Shown: piece after piece, positions 19,686 through 33,600 of the stretch
Layout: each line of letters opens with the position of its first letter
Position numbering within the stretch: position 1 is the stretch's first letter
Assembly (NCBI RefSeq): GCF_000315625.1
Contig: NW_005434648.1
Span: 658,926 to 722,925, forward strand
Length of the DNA: 64,000 bases
DNA from: Guillardia theta CCMP2712
Lineage: Eukaryota > Cryptophyceae > Pyrenomonadales > Geminigeraceae
Reading direction: 5' to 3'
Notes under the pieces: model-generated
What the model was told of the DNA's origin: nothing
Seen by the model: only the letters and a program-made list of their open reading frames with translations
Databases searched by the model: none
Translations under genes and position numbers: made by a program

Positions 19686-22600
19686 ATGTCCCTCATGCTG
19701 CGGGCGCATCGCAAGCACGTGATGGTGGGGGTGCTGGTCAGCTTCATGAGCATGAGCGGGACTTCCTCCTCCTCTGCATCATCATCATCATCATCTTTCT
19801 CTCCAACAGCTTCTTCGCCTTCATCATCCTCCTCTTCTTTTCCTTCTCTTTCGCAACAACGTCAGTCAATATTCAATCCTCAGAAGTTTTCTGGACACCA
19901 GATAAGGATGGATAGATCGCTCAAAACCAGTCTGTTGCTCAGATCATTCAGCGGATACTCTGACAGAGTGAGAGGAGGTCGTGCACAAGAAGAGCTGGAC
20001 GACGAGGAGGAGAGTTCAGAGAAAGAGCACGGGGCATGGCAGCAGCAAGAAGATAAGAATTTAAATTATTTCAAGGAAGTAAAAGAGAGTTTCTCGTTCC
20101 CGTCCATGGAGGAAGAAGTATTGAAGGTGAGCAATGTCTTGTACCTCTTTCATGCTTCTCCGATGAATCTTCCTTCAGTTCTGGGAGGACATCGATGCGT
20201 TCAACCTGAGCTTGCAGAAAGCCAGAGAGAGTAATGATGAAAGGTGGGTGTTCTTCGACGGGCCCCCGTTCGCTACAGGGATGCCGCACTACGGCCACAT
20301 CCTGGCTGGAACGATCAAGGACATCGTCACTCGCTTCTGGTCGCAAAATGGCAAACTCGTGGAGAGGAAATGGGGATGGGACTGCCATGGACTTCCGATA
20401 GAGCATGAGATCGAGAAAAGTTTGGGGCTCAAGTCCAGGTGTGAGATATTGGAGATGGGCATCCCAAAGTTCAATCAAGAGTGCCGCAAAGTTGTGATGA
20501 GATACTCGCAAGAGTGGAAGCGAATCGTGAAGCGACTTGCGAGGTGGATCGATATGGAGAATGACTACAAGACTTTGGATTTCAAGTACATGGAGAGTGT
20601 GTGGTGGGCGTGCAAGGAGCTGTTCAAGAAGGGTCTGATCTATCGAGGCTTCAAAGTCATGCCTTATTCCACGGGGTGTGGCACATCGTTGTCTAACTTT
20701 GAAGCAAACCTCAACTACAAAGATATCACTGACCCTGCAGTGGTGGTGAGATTTGCGAAAATTCTTGTTGCTTGCTCGCCTGCTCAATTCCTTGCTGGTT
20801 CTGACATTCTTCGATCATGAATTTAGGTAAGTTTTCCTCTGATGGATGACACGGATGTATCTCTATTGATATGGACGACTACCCCATGGACACTTCCATT
20901 CAATCTCGCAATCTGTGCAAACCCTGACCTGGAGTATGTGGAGATTGAAGACAAGAAGATGAAGAACAGGTTGTTGATGAGTATCCTTACAATGGTAACG
21001 AGACAACAGGTACATTCTTGCAAAATCAAGACTCGCACAGCTGTATGGGAAGGTATGATAGCTTGTGTTTTGATCAATGATTTGAAGTATTCAAAACAGC
21101 AAGTTGAAAACTCCTGTAAAATCCTAAGGAGCTTTCCCGGCAAAGAGCTTGAGGTAGCAACACAATAATGGCTTGCTGCATTTACATCTTTCTTCCGCCC
21201 CGTCTGCTTTCTGCTGCCTGTCCTTCTGAAGTTTTAACAGGGCAAAGAATATATTCCAGCATTTGAGTGCATGAGGGAAGTAAGTTGTATGAAAATTCGG
21301 AGTATTTTCAACTGAGCCTTTTGCAGTCATTCAAATCATCGGGATTTCGTGTTGTCACGGACACGTTTGTGAGCTCTGACAGCGGAACAGGACTTGTGCA
21401 TACTGCTCCAGGTAAAATTCTTTCACCCTCAGTGTAGATTAGCTGGACGATGATGAGGCTGGGAAGAAATAATGTTTGATGTAGGTTTCGGTGAAGATGA
21501 TTTTCGAGTTTGTCTGGAGAAAGGGGTCGTGTCCAAGAGCGACACATCGATCTGCCCTGTAGATGACGATGGGAGGTGAGCAGCGGAAGTCTCGAGGTGG
21601 TCTCAGTTTCGAATATTTATCTTGGATGTGACGTTCAGATACACTGCGGTGATGGAGACGTTTCAAGGTCGATTTGTCAAAGATTGCGACAAAGATATCA
21701 TTCAGCATCTCAGGTTGCCTTCTTGCACTGTTTGCAAGCACTCCGTGATCATGTTTCTCAAGGGATGCGGGGAGACTGGTTCAAACCAACTCGATTGTGC
21801 ACTCTTATCCATTTTGTTGGCGATCAGATACACCGCTGATTTACAAGGTTTGCAAATGAAATGTAAGTGTCCCTCTGAATTCATCTTCAGGCTGTACCGA
21901 ACTGGTTCGTCAATGTTGAGTAAGTTTACATTTGACTACTAGGCACATGCCATGTTTCATATCTATTTATGTTCATACTTCATTTAGATGACCATATTTC
22001 ATTTATTTCAACACGTTGTGTGTGTGTCCTGTATCATACCATGCTTCATATGAATAACATCGTTTCCGCGAGATTGGGTTTGTAATGACGCTATAGATCC
22101 ATCAAAGACAAGCTGTTGGCAAACAATGCCAAGACAGAATGGGTTCCATCGTTTGTAAAAGAGAAGAGATTTCATAACTGGTATTTCCTACGTAATCCAC
22201 TCAACCTGCTAAATTCCAATCCTGCCATTCCTTCTCTCTGTTCTGCTGAAGTTTCTTCTCAAAGTTCTCACAATTCAACTGCTCCTGCTCCTGCATCTTA
22301 TTCTTCCTCTTGTTCCAAATGCCCAGGCTTGAAGCAGCTCGTGATTGGGCCATCTCAAGAAACAGATTCTGGGGGACTCCCTTACCCATCTGGTATTCGT
22401 CTTTCTCTCCTGTTGTCTACCTTTCTCTGATCTGCTCTCCCTCTCTTTCACCCCCTGAGGATTGAGGGTCGCGCAGGCACAGCGAGGACTGGGAAGAAAT
22501 TGTGTGTGTAGGGTCAGCCGAGGAACTTCAACGGCTGTCAAACGTGTCCCTGTCTGACCTCCACAGAGAGTTCGTGGATGAAGTCACTATCCCTTCATCT

Positions 22601-25547
22601 CGTCCAGGACAGGTAGGAGGAGGGCGGGGAGGAGGAGGCGAAGGGAAAGGAGGAGCAAGGGGGGAGGGGGAGGGGGCTGATAAAGTTGACGACGCACAAC
22701 AGGCACCTCTAAGGAGAGTGTCTGAAGTGTTTGACTGCTGGTTTGAAAGTGGTTGCATGCCGTATGGACAACTACACTACCCGTTTGAGAACGTTGAGGT
22801 ACCAGGAGGAGCAATCAGAGTTTCATCTTGAACTTGTTGTCAAGCTCTTTGAACAAACCTTTCCTGCCGACTTCATTGCTGAAGGATTGGACCAAACACG
22901 CGGATGGTTCTACACGCTCATGGTGTTGAGGTGTGTGCAATGTGATTCGGAAGATATTTTGCGTTGGATGATGGTGGGGGAAGCGATGAGGAGAAATGAG
23001 ACGTGTTGACATGCTGTTGGAGATTTCGTAGAGCCATGAGATGACATTGGGAATCGCAAGGATGTTGATTGAGTTGAAATATACTAGAGAGATTTTGATG
23101 AACGTGGCATGACGTTTATATCGGCAGTACCGCACTATTTGACAAGCCAGCCTTCAAGAACGTCATTGTCAATGGACTTGTGCTTGCAGCAGATGGGAAG
23201 AAAATGAGCAAAAGGTGGGAAGAAAGCATTATTTGATGTTGGGCATGTATGGAAGGCTCCAAGCAAAAGATAGTTTCGAATGAGGAGGCAGTCCAGATGC
23301 TTATGATTGATTGGATTCTGCAGATTGAAAAACTATCCTGATCCTGAAGATGTTATCAACAAATATGGCGCCGATGCTCTCAGATTGTATCTGATCAATT
23401 CTCCGGTTGTACGATCAGGTGAGAGCGAAACAAGTCAAGAGGGGGAAGACGTTGAAGGTTCGAACAGAGTCGCTCAAGTTCAAAGAGGAAGGAGTGAGAG
23501 ATATCATCAAAGATGTCTTTCTGCCATGGTACAATGCATACAGGTGAAGGAGATTGGATCAAGATTATGTTTGCGATAATTGTACATGAGATGAGGATGA
23601 TGATGATGACGACGACGACAAAAAGAGTTCTGTGTTTGTTGAATCGCTTTTCAGATTTCTTGTTCAACAAGCCCGAGCAACATATCACAAGACTCAACAA
23701 AAGATTCATGTCTCGCATCAAGAATACGTTGAGAGCAGGTCTTGTTGTTCCTATCACACTCTGTCTGCTGACTTGCTTCAACAGCAATGTTATGGACAAG
23801 TGGATTCAATCAACCTGCAATTCTCTTGTTGCTTTTGTCACAGAGGTGATAATAGAAAAATGAGGATGAAGGGAGGAGGGAGAGGCGAATTTTACCATCA
23901 CGATGATTCTTTTTTCGTATTGTCTGCACCCAGGAAATGAAAGCTTACAGACTGTATAATGTCGTATCAAGGCTTCTTCTTTTTGTTGAAGATCTTACAA
24001 ACTGGTGAGTTTCCATTGCTCATTTTTAAGTGAATCAACAGTCGTTTGTCAGGTATGTTCGCATGAATCGTAACAGAATCAAAGGGGCTGGAAACGATGC
24101 ACAAGATTGTCTGATTGCACAATCAACTTTGTTCAAGGTCAATCGTTTTGATCTTGTCTCCTCGTGGTTAAGTTTTCCTTCAGGTCTTGTCAACATTTAC
24201 ACAACTCATGGCACCATTCACCCCTTACATATCTGAACATGTTTGCAACATCTTTCACCATCAAAGTTTCTCATGAGCTTTCAGATCTATCAAAACTTGA
24301 AGAGTGCCATGTCAGAAGAGGTTCGATTGCAGAGCATTCACTTTTCGCGGTATCCACAAACCACGAGTGGAGCAGAAAACAAGGTGAGACAAGAAGAACA
24401 AACATGCTGCTTGGCTTATTTCTGCATTCCTCCATCGAGTTGTGTTCAACTTGTTGATAAGAATGGGACTGACTCGATCATCAAGACTTTGGAAACGAGC
24501 ATTTTGTACATGCAGAAGATTATCATTGCTGGCCGGACAGTGAGAGACAAACGTCAGGTGGAGCAGCTTACTCCTTGTTTGCTCGCTGAACTGAGCTTGC
24601 AGATAAGTTTGAAGACTCCTCTTCGCTCCGCGCACGTCTGTCTCCTCCTCCATCAGTTCCGTCTGACATGTTGCAGTTGATTGTAGCCGACCAAGAGCAG
24701 GAGACATTCGTAGCTCCTCTCAAGAGGTCGAAAGGAGGAGGGAGGAGGAGGAGGAGGAGGGAACAAGATTGCAGTAACGCCCTAGCTCAGTTACATCCTG
24801 TCGGAACTCAACTTGCGTGATCTTACGATCAGTCGGGAGGATGATGACAAGACCTGTCTTAAGGGTGAGGGAGCATGCCAGTGGTGTTGGGTCATTTCGC
24901 TCTTCAGCCCTGCCCGACTCGAAGGTCCTGGGGAAGCGACTTGGCAGCAAGTTCCGTCAAGTAGCAGAAGCGATCAAGTCGATGAAGTCGGAGGAGGTGA
25001 GAGAGAAAGAAAACATGGGAGGGAGCGAGGGAGCAAGGAGGAGAAAGAGGACAATGCTGGATTATGTCAAAGAGGAAGCAGGCGGAAGAGGGAGGGAGGG
25101 AGATGGGAGATGGGAGGAGAAGAGAGGATGCAGGAGGTAGCATGGAGAGGGAACATGACAGTGATCTGACCATGGCGATCAGCTTATGAGACTGAAGAGG
25201 GAGCAAAAGATTGAAGTCTGCGGTGAGACGATCATGCTGGAGGAAGTGAAAATCTTTCGCGAATTCGTGGGGAAGGAGAACAAGTTTGAGGTGAAGACAA
25301 CAACCGGCCGCTCCCGTGCTCAGCTGTTGCTGCCAGGCTTCGAGTGTGGAGGAGATGGAAGGCTGTCTGATCATCGTTGATGTGATCATCATCTCTCCTC
25401 TTCTTCCTTCCTTCTCTTAGTGCTGCCCTGTTCCTCCTCATGTCATCCCTTTCCTTCTCTCTCTCTGTCATCGCTCTAGTCCCATCACCCCATGTCCTCA
25501 TCCTTCTCCCCTTCACCCTTCATATTCCTCCTCCTCCTTCCCTCTTG

Positions 25548-25580
<33 letters not shown>

Positions 25581-26172
25581 TCTCCTTGCTACCTCCCTCC
25601 ACATGCCTTTCCGCCTAAAGTTTCCTTCAGACGACGGTTGACGAAGAAGCGCTCGAAGAATCGTTTGCAAGGAATTTCATATGTCACGTTCAGAAGCTCA
25701 AAAAAACTTCACAAGTAAGCAGCTGCTAACAAAGTTCTCTGCTCCTCACTCGAGGAAAGTTGTAGCAACATGATTCGCTCACTCAATATCTTCCGCTTCC
25801 TCTTACTCTCTTGACAGGTTGTTCCTGGAGACTCAATCTCCGTCGGGTTTGAGATCCTTGAAGGCGACGCAGAGGTCCCTTCCTTCCTCCTTCCTCCTTC
25901 CTTCCTCCCCTCCTCAGTCTCGCTTCTCCTCTAGCTGCTTCTCCCCTCCTCCTTCCTTTAGTTTGTATCTCGTGCTGCCTTTCAGTCACTATTCGAATCC
26001 TTCGCTTCCCACTCCTCTTAGCTTCGAGCAGACAACCAGCAGCGTGTTGCAGCTGCTCGACAGGCGGGAGGAAACGATCACTGCGGGGGTAGGGAGCAAA
26101 CTCTACGACTTGAAGTCCACGGAGATGCAGGGAGAACAAGTATACCCTCCCTTCATCGTCCCACACCACTAA
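19686..26172 (+). CDS. IARS1: Isoleucyl-tRNA synthetase, cytosolic-type, many introns
   Basis: Charges tRNA-Ile with isoleucine. Exons carry the class I order. [13 protein letters not shown] (HIGH motif variant HYGH) is at about 20283-20321, followed by [40 protein letters not shown] marks entry to the CP1 editing domain, and [10 protein letters not shown] then FGEDDF (about 21380-21510) its editing site. FWGTPLP-type sequence is only partly readable. [20 protein letters not shown] and [20 protein letters not shown] come next, then the KMSK signature at 23201-23212 split by an intron just after it. The tRNA-binding part reads NRNRIKGAG and [20 protein letters not shown]. The N-terminus has about 140 residues, Ser-rich then acidic, before the conserved [20 protein letters not shown]; this may be an organelle-targeting leader. 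The last exons are hard to join: see findings. The gene is convergent with NUP85. Confidence 0.9.
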
Positions 26173-26496
26173 TGCCACTGTGTCCTCCTCCTCCTCCTCC
26201 TCCTGATCCTGATCCTGCTCCTCCAACTCACTTTCACGCTCAGGCCGGGTCTACTGAGGAGACTCTAAGGTACTAAGCGCGCGAGCTCTTCTTGTCCGTG
26301 ACTGGCTGGCAGCTTGAGCAAGGGCTCGATCCGCGTCCGGCTGGTGATAAACCGACTTTCCTCCCTCGAAATGTGAGGGGCAGAGGACGAGGAAAACAGC
26401 AAGTGAGAGGACAAGGACGTGGGTGAAGGATGGTTGGAAGGTAGAAGAGGAGGAAGGGAGGAGCAGGAGCAAGGCGAGAGGAGTTAGCCAAGGAGA

Positions 26497-26532
<36 letters not shown>

Positions 26533-26570
26533 GAAGGAGATTAAACAAGCAGAGCTGTTGTTTGTTGTCT

Positions 26571-29500
26571 TCATTGTGCAGAAGCTTCTTGTTGGAGCGA
26601 TACGGAGAGCCCACGAGCCAACGCCAGCCGGATCGACTCCATTCGCATCCTCTCGGCCTCACTGCGTTTCCTCCTGCGTCTTCGTCACTGTCGATAGCAC
26701 AGAGGAGGAGGAGGAGGCACCTGTCGGCCTTGAACGACGACTCGACGTCCTGCAGCGCCTGCATCCTGGTCAACCCGGAGGAGGAGGGAGGGAGGCTAAG
26801 AGACCTGGAGGCAAAGAAACATGTCGGAGGAGGAGAAGAGCGATGGTATGCCGCTCTCGATGAGGGGGATGGAGTAGGACAGCAGCTCAGGCCAGAATCG
26901 TCTGCTCCCCCCTTGTCACCACCAGCAGAAAACTCTCGTCATCCCCAGCAGGGACCCTTCACTCACCTCGGAGCTGCTCGTCGCGTTTCCCCTCCCCGGC
27001 TTTCGTCCAGCAGCTCCAGCAGCAACTTCGCGGCCTCCCTTCCTGCCTGCACCAGCGTCGCCCCGCTCGGGTTCTTCGCGCTCTGAGATTGAGGTTTACA
27101 GCACGAACGGCAGGAAGAGGAACAGATGAAGGAAGGGCAGGGCTAGAAGACGCGGATGGTGATAAGGAGGGGAAGGTCGAGTAAGGAAGAGAAGGAGGAG
27201 GGTGGAGGGTGGAGGAGGAGGGGGAAGTATGAGGGAGGAGGGAGGAGGGAGGAGGAGGAAGGAGGAAGGGGGAGGAAGGAGGAGTGTTCTAACCCGCAGG
27301 CTCTGCCTGTCTTTGAGGCTCAGGTCGCTGACTGTCGCCATCAGTTCTCTCATCCTCGAGTAAGTCCTGATGAGCTGAACTTCGCTGGGAATGTCTTCTC
27401 CTCTTGTCTCCTCCACATACTGCAACAGCGTCAAACATCTCCCACATGCACTACTACCCTCCCTCTCTTCTCCCTCTCTTCTCCCTCTCTTCTCCCTCTC
27501 TTTTCTCCGTCCTCTCCCTCTTCTCTTTCCCGGTGCTCTCGTTCACCTGTAGGATTGGCTGCATGCGGTACAGGCTGTCATCAACACCCTGCACGAAGGA
27601 ATGCAAACTCTGACACATTGACGTCAAAATCGTCTCAGCCCTCACTTCCTGCCCACTACGCCTCCCTCTTCCCTCCTCTTTCCCTCTCTTCCTCCCCCCC
27701 CGCTTCCTTCTTCAATCCTCCTTTCCCCCTCCTCTTCTGATCTTCCTCCTTCCTCCTCTCTTCTTCTTCCATCTCCTGCTCTCTCCCTCCCTCTGTTTCT
27801 TCATCTGCCTCACCTGGCTCGCGAGGGTGGCGACAAGCTTGGACTCAGCACGAGCGAGCCAGTACAAACTCGCTGCCTCGTGGCCCCTCGCGTAGAGTCT
27901 CAACCCCCACGCACATTGAATCTCACTTGCCGTCTTGACGATCAACTGAGCGAGAGATCAGGCACAAGGAACAAGTGGGGATGAGCAAGCAAGACGAGAG
28001 GAGAGAAGAGAAGAGCCGAGAAAGGAAGGGAAGGGGTGGGTCAAGGGAAGGTGAGGGGAAGGCAGGGGAAGGGGAAGGGAAGGTGAGGGGAAGGGAAGGG
28101 AATATCAGGGAACAAGTCTGACGTCACCTCTGAATCATCCCATAGATGGCTCCCATGAATGTCTCGCACGTACTCCGGGCAGCATTGCAGCAGATGCCGG
28201 CATTTGATGTCACTATCGATGTGCTGACGAGAGATGATGAGGTGGGCGAGGTGGAGCATCTCCTGCCTTCGCACCCTCCATCGTTCTCTCGCTTCCACTG
28301 AAGTTGACTCGTCAACCATCGCATCGCTCTCCACCACTCCCTTCACGTATGCCATGGCAACTTGCCACATGTTGTTTGACGACATCAGGATATCGATGTA
28401 GTTGCAGATGGCGTAAGTTCTCATGTTGGAGGCAAACAACTGACTGAACGGAAGGTATTTCCCTCGATACAAGACATCGGCAAGGTGGGCCGAACTCCAC
28501 CAGTCCTTCAAGTCTGTAAAGAAGTGCTGTACTGCACCTTGCATGTCCAGACGAAGTAGATCTTTGATCACTGACTCCTCGTCTTCCGGTTTTCGAACAA
28601 ACTGCCCGTGGACAGTCAACGCGTCGTCGGCATACGATGCCAAGTCTGCAACTCCGAGAACAGTCTCAGACCTTCCAAACAACATCCTCGTCACCACGAT
28701 CTGCAACCAGCTGTATGCGTGCGCAGAGATCTCATCTTCGCTCCCCTTCATGATCTTCACCATCGTCGCCATCTTCTGGCAGATAGGAGATGCTCCTCTC
28801 TGCACCAGTTTGTCGAGGTAAGTCCATTCCTTCCTTGTCGTCCAGACTCGCCAGTACGAGTCAATGGCAACGTTGTTATCAACCATGTTCTCAAGCTCGA
28901 AGAGCGAGACCTCTCCACCTTCCCCTCCTCCGACAAGCAGCGAGAGCATAACCTCCACCATCTCCACTCCATCCTCTCCACACTGATGGGCGAACGGGCC
29001 ATCCCTACCGATGAGCGACAACATCTCCACGGCCTGATCGATGTACACGTGCATAACGAAATGAAACAGAGCTCGCCACCAGTCATCGTTTGCCCTGTAT
29101 GAGGCTCCGTCTGTAAGGAAGGGCTGAGACGACCCTCCTTGGAAGAGATCCGACGGGTTGTGCTCCTGCATCCAGTGCACCAGGTCGAAGGGAAGATCAG
29201 CATTCATGTTGGCTGGTCGCGGAGAAAGATGTTTGATGATAATGTGTGCAAGGTGCCAGGCCTGATGCCCGCGGTAGAGCCGGGACAGCATGTCTTTCGC
29301 CAGAGCCGCGTCACCTTCTTGGAGGTTCTCAACGTTCTCCACCATGCGGGTGAGGAGGGTGCAGTAGAGCTCCTTGTACTCGTTGATTTCATCGGCCAGC
29401 AGCATCCGCCTCGCATCCAAGTTCGCGTCATTCATCCCCACCGAGAGAGCTCTGGAGATGCTCTGTGACCAGACATTCTGCGCCTCTGAGTAGAACATCT

Positions 29501-29702
29501 GCAATGGCGCCTGCACGAAGTTGCGATTCTTCCACAGGCTCCATGGCAGGTTGAGTCTGATCCAACTGAGATCCGCTCCTCTCGAGACAGCCCTCCTCCG
29601 TTCATCGGGGGAAGCAGTCTCGCTGACGCCCTGAGGAATTTGACCCGATGTCACCACCAGATCATCGCCTGGCCCCCATGAGAAGAGGGTGACCTTCGCC
29701 AT
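26571..29702 (-). CDS. NUP85: Nucleoporin Nup85, Y-complex scaffold
   Basis: A structural alpha-solenoid subunit of the Nup107-160 (Y) complex of the nuclear pore. It starts MAKVTLFSWGPGDDLVV, matching the WGPG-L-V N-terminal motif of Nup85 (an in-frame Met at 29720 is the alternative). The large first exon also has SYWRVWTTRKEWTYLDKLVQ, SWLQIVVTRMLFGR and WSSAHLADVLYRG, family landmarks. Smaller exons follow: TASEIQCAWGLRLYARGHEA with SLYWLARAESKLVATLASQ near 27900, LTSMCQSLHSFVQGVDDSLY near 27600, SEVQLIRTYSRMRELMATVS near 27350, LVQAGREAAKLLLELLDESR near 27050, RFWPELLSYSIPLIESGIPS near 26880, and finally ESIRLALARGLSVSL with the stop at 26571-26573. Several introns hold TCC or GA repeats. 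The exon chain is complete in family order. Confidence 0.88.
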
Positions 29703-29720
29703 CCTCCCAGTGCCGCTCAA

Positions 29721-30026
29721 CCTGCAAACGTTTCGTTCGTATGAGTCCTTGCACTGCAGTTGTTACACATGACCGACAACCACTACGTAACATTCAAGCA
29801 TCAACATTAGCATTGACCTCCCTGAATCCTTCTAAGTGTTCATATCAAGGTTGATTCTTCTTCATCCTTGCCCTAGCTATCCAGCCCACGCACTACCTCG
29901 CTCATCCAAGTTAATCCATCGATTCCACCATCTCATTTCATTCGACCATCACTTGCATTCATGCCCCTACTTCTTCCCATTGATGAGATGTCACTCTCCT
30001 GCTTGCTTGCCTATCTCTCTCTCCTG

Positions 30027-30073
<47 letters not shown>

Positions 30074-30611
30074 TCTCCTCCTCCTCTCCCTCCCTCCCTC
30101 CCTCCCTCCCTCCCTCCCTCCCTCTGCTCTTCCCCTTTCTCTCCCCCTTCCGCCTCGCGTGCCGCCGCCATGATCCTTCTCCCTCGTTACAGCCGTTATC
30201 CTACCGTTCCAAACGTTACGATCTCACCTCATCCCCCCTCATTCCTGTTGTTCCCGCCAAATCAGATGGATGAACGACAAATCAACAGTTTTACAAGACT
30301 CAATCTTTCTTACATATGACCCGTTCATCTTCCTTGGAGATGTAAATTTTTATTGGTAGGGTACTCCATCGTTCCGCCAGCTCAGAGGGGCTAAGGGACA
30401 TGGCGCGGAGGAAACAACGGTAAGGGCGAAGATAATTGCAGGAGGCAGAGGAGAGGAGAGCAGAGGAGAAGAGATGGACAGAGTTGTCATGACAGAAGAA
30501 GACAAGGCACATGTATCAATCTGATTGATTCGTTTTCAGGAGCCATACACTGTGATACAAGTTTCTCTCATCCGGATTCACTCAAATTTCTGACGGATCT
30601 ATAAGAGAAAG
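29721..30611. other. 5' gap between NUP85 and the chromatin gene
   Basis: About 890 bp with no supported gene. It holds (ATC)n at 30028-30073 and (CCCT)n at 30090-30122. Unlike other 5' gaps I see no clear GGGGTA cluster. Confidence 0.5.
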
Positions 30612-33600
30612 ATGGCGGAAGACCCGGCGCAATCCGTTCTTGAAGGCATGCCTCCATCCTCCAAGGACTTGGGGCTGCAGTTGCAGGATCTTGACTACCT
30701 CTTGCGTGTTTACAGCACACTCAGGACTTTCAGCTTCCTTCTTCGACTCGCGCCATTCACCTTATTGGAGCTCTGCACAGACATCCTTCCGAGCAAGTCA
30801 AGCCCTATGATAGATGAGATCTGTGTGCAGCTTCTCAAGACCATCCAATGCTTCCCTCCTGTCAGTGAAGAAAATGCCGAGGAGGAGCTGGTGGTGTTCA
30901 AGGAGGACGCGGAGCCCTACCTCATTTCCAGAGACATTGACAAGCTCATCAAGGACCCGATCTGGAAGTATCTTGATTTCATGTCATGGCCAGAGTTTCT
31001 GAAGAGGCTGATGGTTGCTCGCAAGTGTCGGGTGTTTGCAGGGATAGACTGTTGTGAATTCCTTGAGGAGCAGGAATGGTGCAAGTTGCCGCTGGGGTCA
31101 AAGATAGCGACCTTGCAGTTCCTCTGCGACTGCTTGCTGGATGCTCCGATTGCAAAGTCCTTGATTGACGGGAGGGATGAACAGATCCCGATGTGCATGG
31201 AACAGGAGAAGGAGGAGGTCAAGGCGAGGGAGAAGGGCTTGCTTGCCAAGGCTGCGAATGACAACCTGGTGGCTGCTGCTGCGGGAGCCTCTCACCAGGG
31301 GCTTCCAAACTACTCGCACCTACCATATGACAACAGCCACTTGTATGTTCGTGATGGCCTCGATGAGCTCGAGATAGATCAGTGCGATCTGTCCACACTC
31401 GGAGGAACTTTGATCTGTTGTGATGGTTGCCCGGCCTCCTACCTCAGCCGCTGCGTTGGGCTCAAGAGAGTCGGGGACGAGAAGCAGAAGTGGTTCTGTG
31501 AAGAATGCCGCATCGGGGGACAGATCAGAGCATACCGATTCCTTCATAGGCAGGCGAATGCCATGGAATGGGAGCATTTGCCACTGATAGCTGACTTCGG
31601 CAAGGGAAAACACGGCATCGAGGTTGTGTTTTGTCATGGGCGACTTTACCTTTTCAAAGACAAACAGCTTATGGCATACTACAGTGAGCACAGTCAAGTA
31701 GAGCTCTTGATCCAATGGTTAGAACAACTCGAACAGAAAGTTAACGTCACAGAACAGCAGGGAACCTCCGCCAAGTCCTCTGAGAAACAGGAGAAAGGAG
31801 ATGGAAAGGCGAACGGAACAAACTCGGTCGACGATCGGGTCAGCACACCCTCCAAAGAGACTCAAGAAGGAGACGCGCCGAGATCGCTCAGGCGCAGAAA
31901 GCTCGCAGACAAACGGGAGGATGAAGCTGCAGATTCTCCCAAGGACAAGAAGACGAGTACCCCCGGGAAAGAGGCAGAGAAGGAAGAATTGTCACGATCC
32001 CTCCGGCGAAGGAAGAAAGCTAATGGCGATGGAGAGGACGGTGCCGCAACTCCTGACACTCGCACACCGTCCAAGGAGACAGAACAAGCGGAGAGCGCCA
32101 GATCGCGCAGAAGGAGGAAGCTTGCTTACGTGGAGGATGACAACGGTCCTGCAGGTGCTCCTGTCGAGAAAGGTGAAGGCAGTCAAATCGAAGATGAACA
32201 CGAAGAAGAAGGTGCAAGGTCCCTTCGTAGGAGGAAGGTTGCTTCCTATCGTGAGGAGGAGGAGGATGGCGCCGGAGCTCAGAATGAGAAAGATTCGGAA
32301 GCTGGGGACATGGCGCGGACACGAAGAAACAGGAAGCTGGCGTACAACCAAGATGATGATGGAGATGTGGAATTTGAAATCAAGGAGAACAGGAGCACAG
32401 CGGAACTCGAGGACTCACAGGATGGGGAGATGGTAAAATCAAACAAAAGAAGCGAAAGAGTGCACTGCTGAGGGCCTTGACAAACAAGAGCAACGCCATT
32501 GTAGATGAAATGAAGTTTTGTCGAGCAGTGGAAACAAAGATGAAGAACAGAGAATACCTGAACAAGTACAAGGACTCGCCCTCCATCCATGAAGTTCGCG
32601 CGATCTACAAGCCCTCCAAGATGAACAAGAGGCTAGTTGAGAACGCAATCACATCCAAGTGGAAGGGTTGGCCCCGCTACAATGATACCAACTTGGCGTC
32701 AGCGTCGAATCTGCACATCTTGGCTACTTACCTCACGAGGCTCGAGAAAGACCTGCAGGGGCTCGCCAACGGCCCGTGGGTCACTCGCACTGGTAGGAGA
32801 GATTGGATTGAGCAGGTGAGAAACGCCATGGAGCCCAAGGATGTAGCGAATGCTGTGGTTGAGTTTGAAAGCTGCCTGCAATCCCTCGTGTTTTTGCCCA
32901 GCTGGTTTTCGTCGGACTCCCCTGATGCGAAGCCGAGGAGGTGAGAAACTTGTGCTGTTGTGTTCTCGTAGCCCTGAACCTTTTACAGCAGGCGAGGTCG
33001 CAAGAAGAAGTCAGAGAGCAGAAACGAAGTCGACTACGACGAGCTGATGAGAGCTGGTGTCTTGGACGATCCCTCTGGAGCTTTCAAGGAGGAGGAGGAG
33101 GAGGAGGAGGAGGTGCTCCTCAACTGCTGGGTAGGTGGGAAACGAGCGGCCCCGCTGCACATCAAGTTATCATCGCGAAGCCTGAGGAAAGTCATCCTGA
33201 ACTCTGCGGCCGATCAGTTCAACAACATGATCTACACAGGAGACCATGCGGTCCCCAGCACAAGATTCAAGTGGATCCGTCGTTGTGTCTCTGCTAAGAC
33301 AGTCCACTTGCTGTCGATCTACCTCCGCATGCTCGACGACTTCATCAAGTGGGATGGTCTCAAGAGGCCACCAGTTCCTACCAACGGGAAGCTTTACGAC
33401 GCTCAAGGGCAGCCGCTCCTGGAGAAGCTGATCAACAAGAGAGATCAGCATGGCCTGCAGTATCTCATGCAGTTCTGGAACAACGTCGAGAGGCCCCAGT
33501 GGACGTCGCCGGACAGCATCCCGCTGTGGGCGATCAAAGACTACGAGAACCATGTGAGGAAGGAGAACAAGATCTTCTGGTGGAAGGAGTTCGACTTTCA

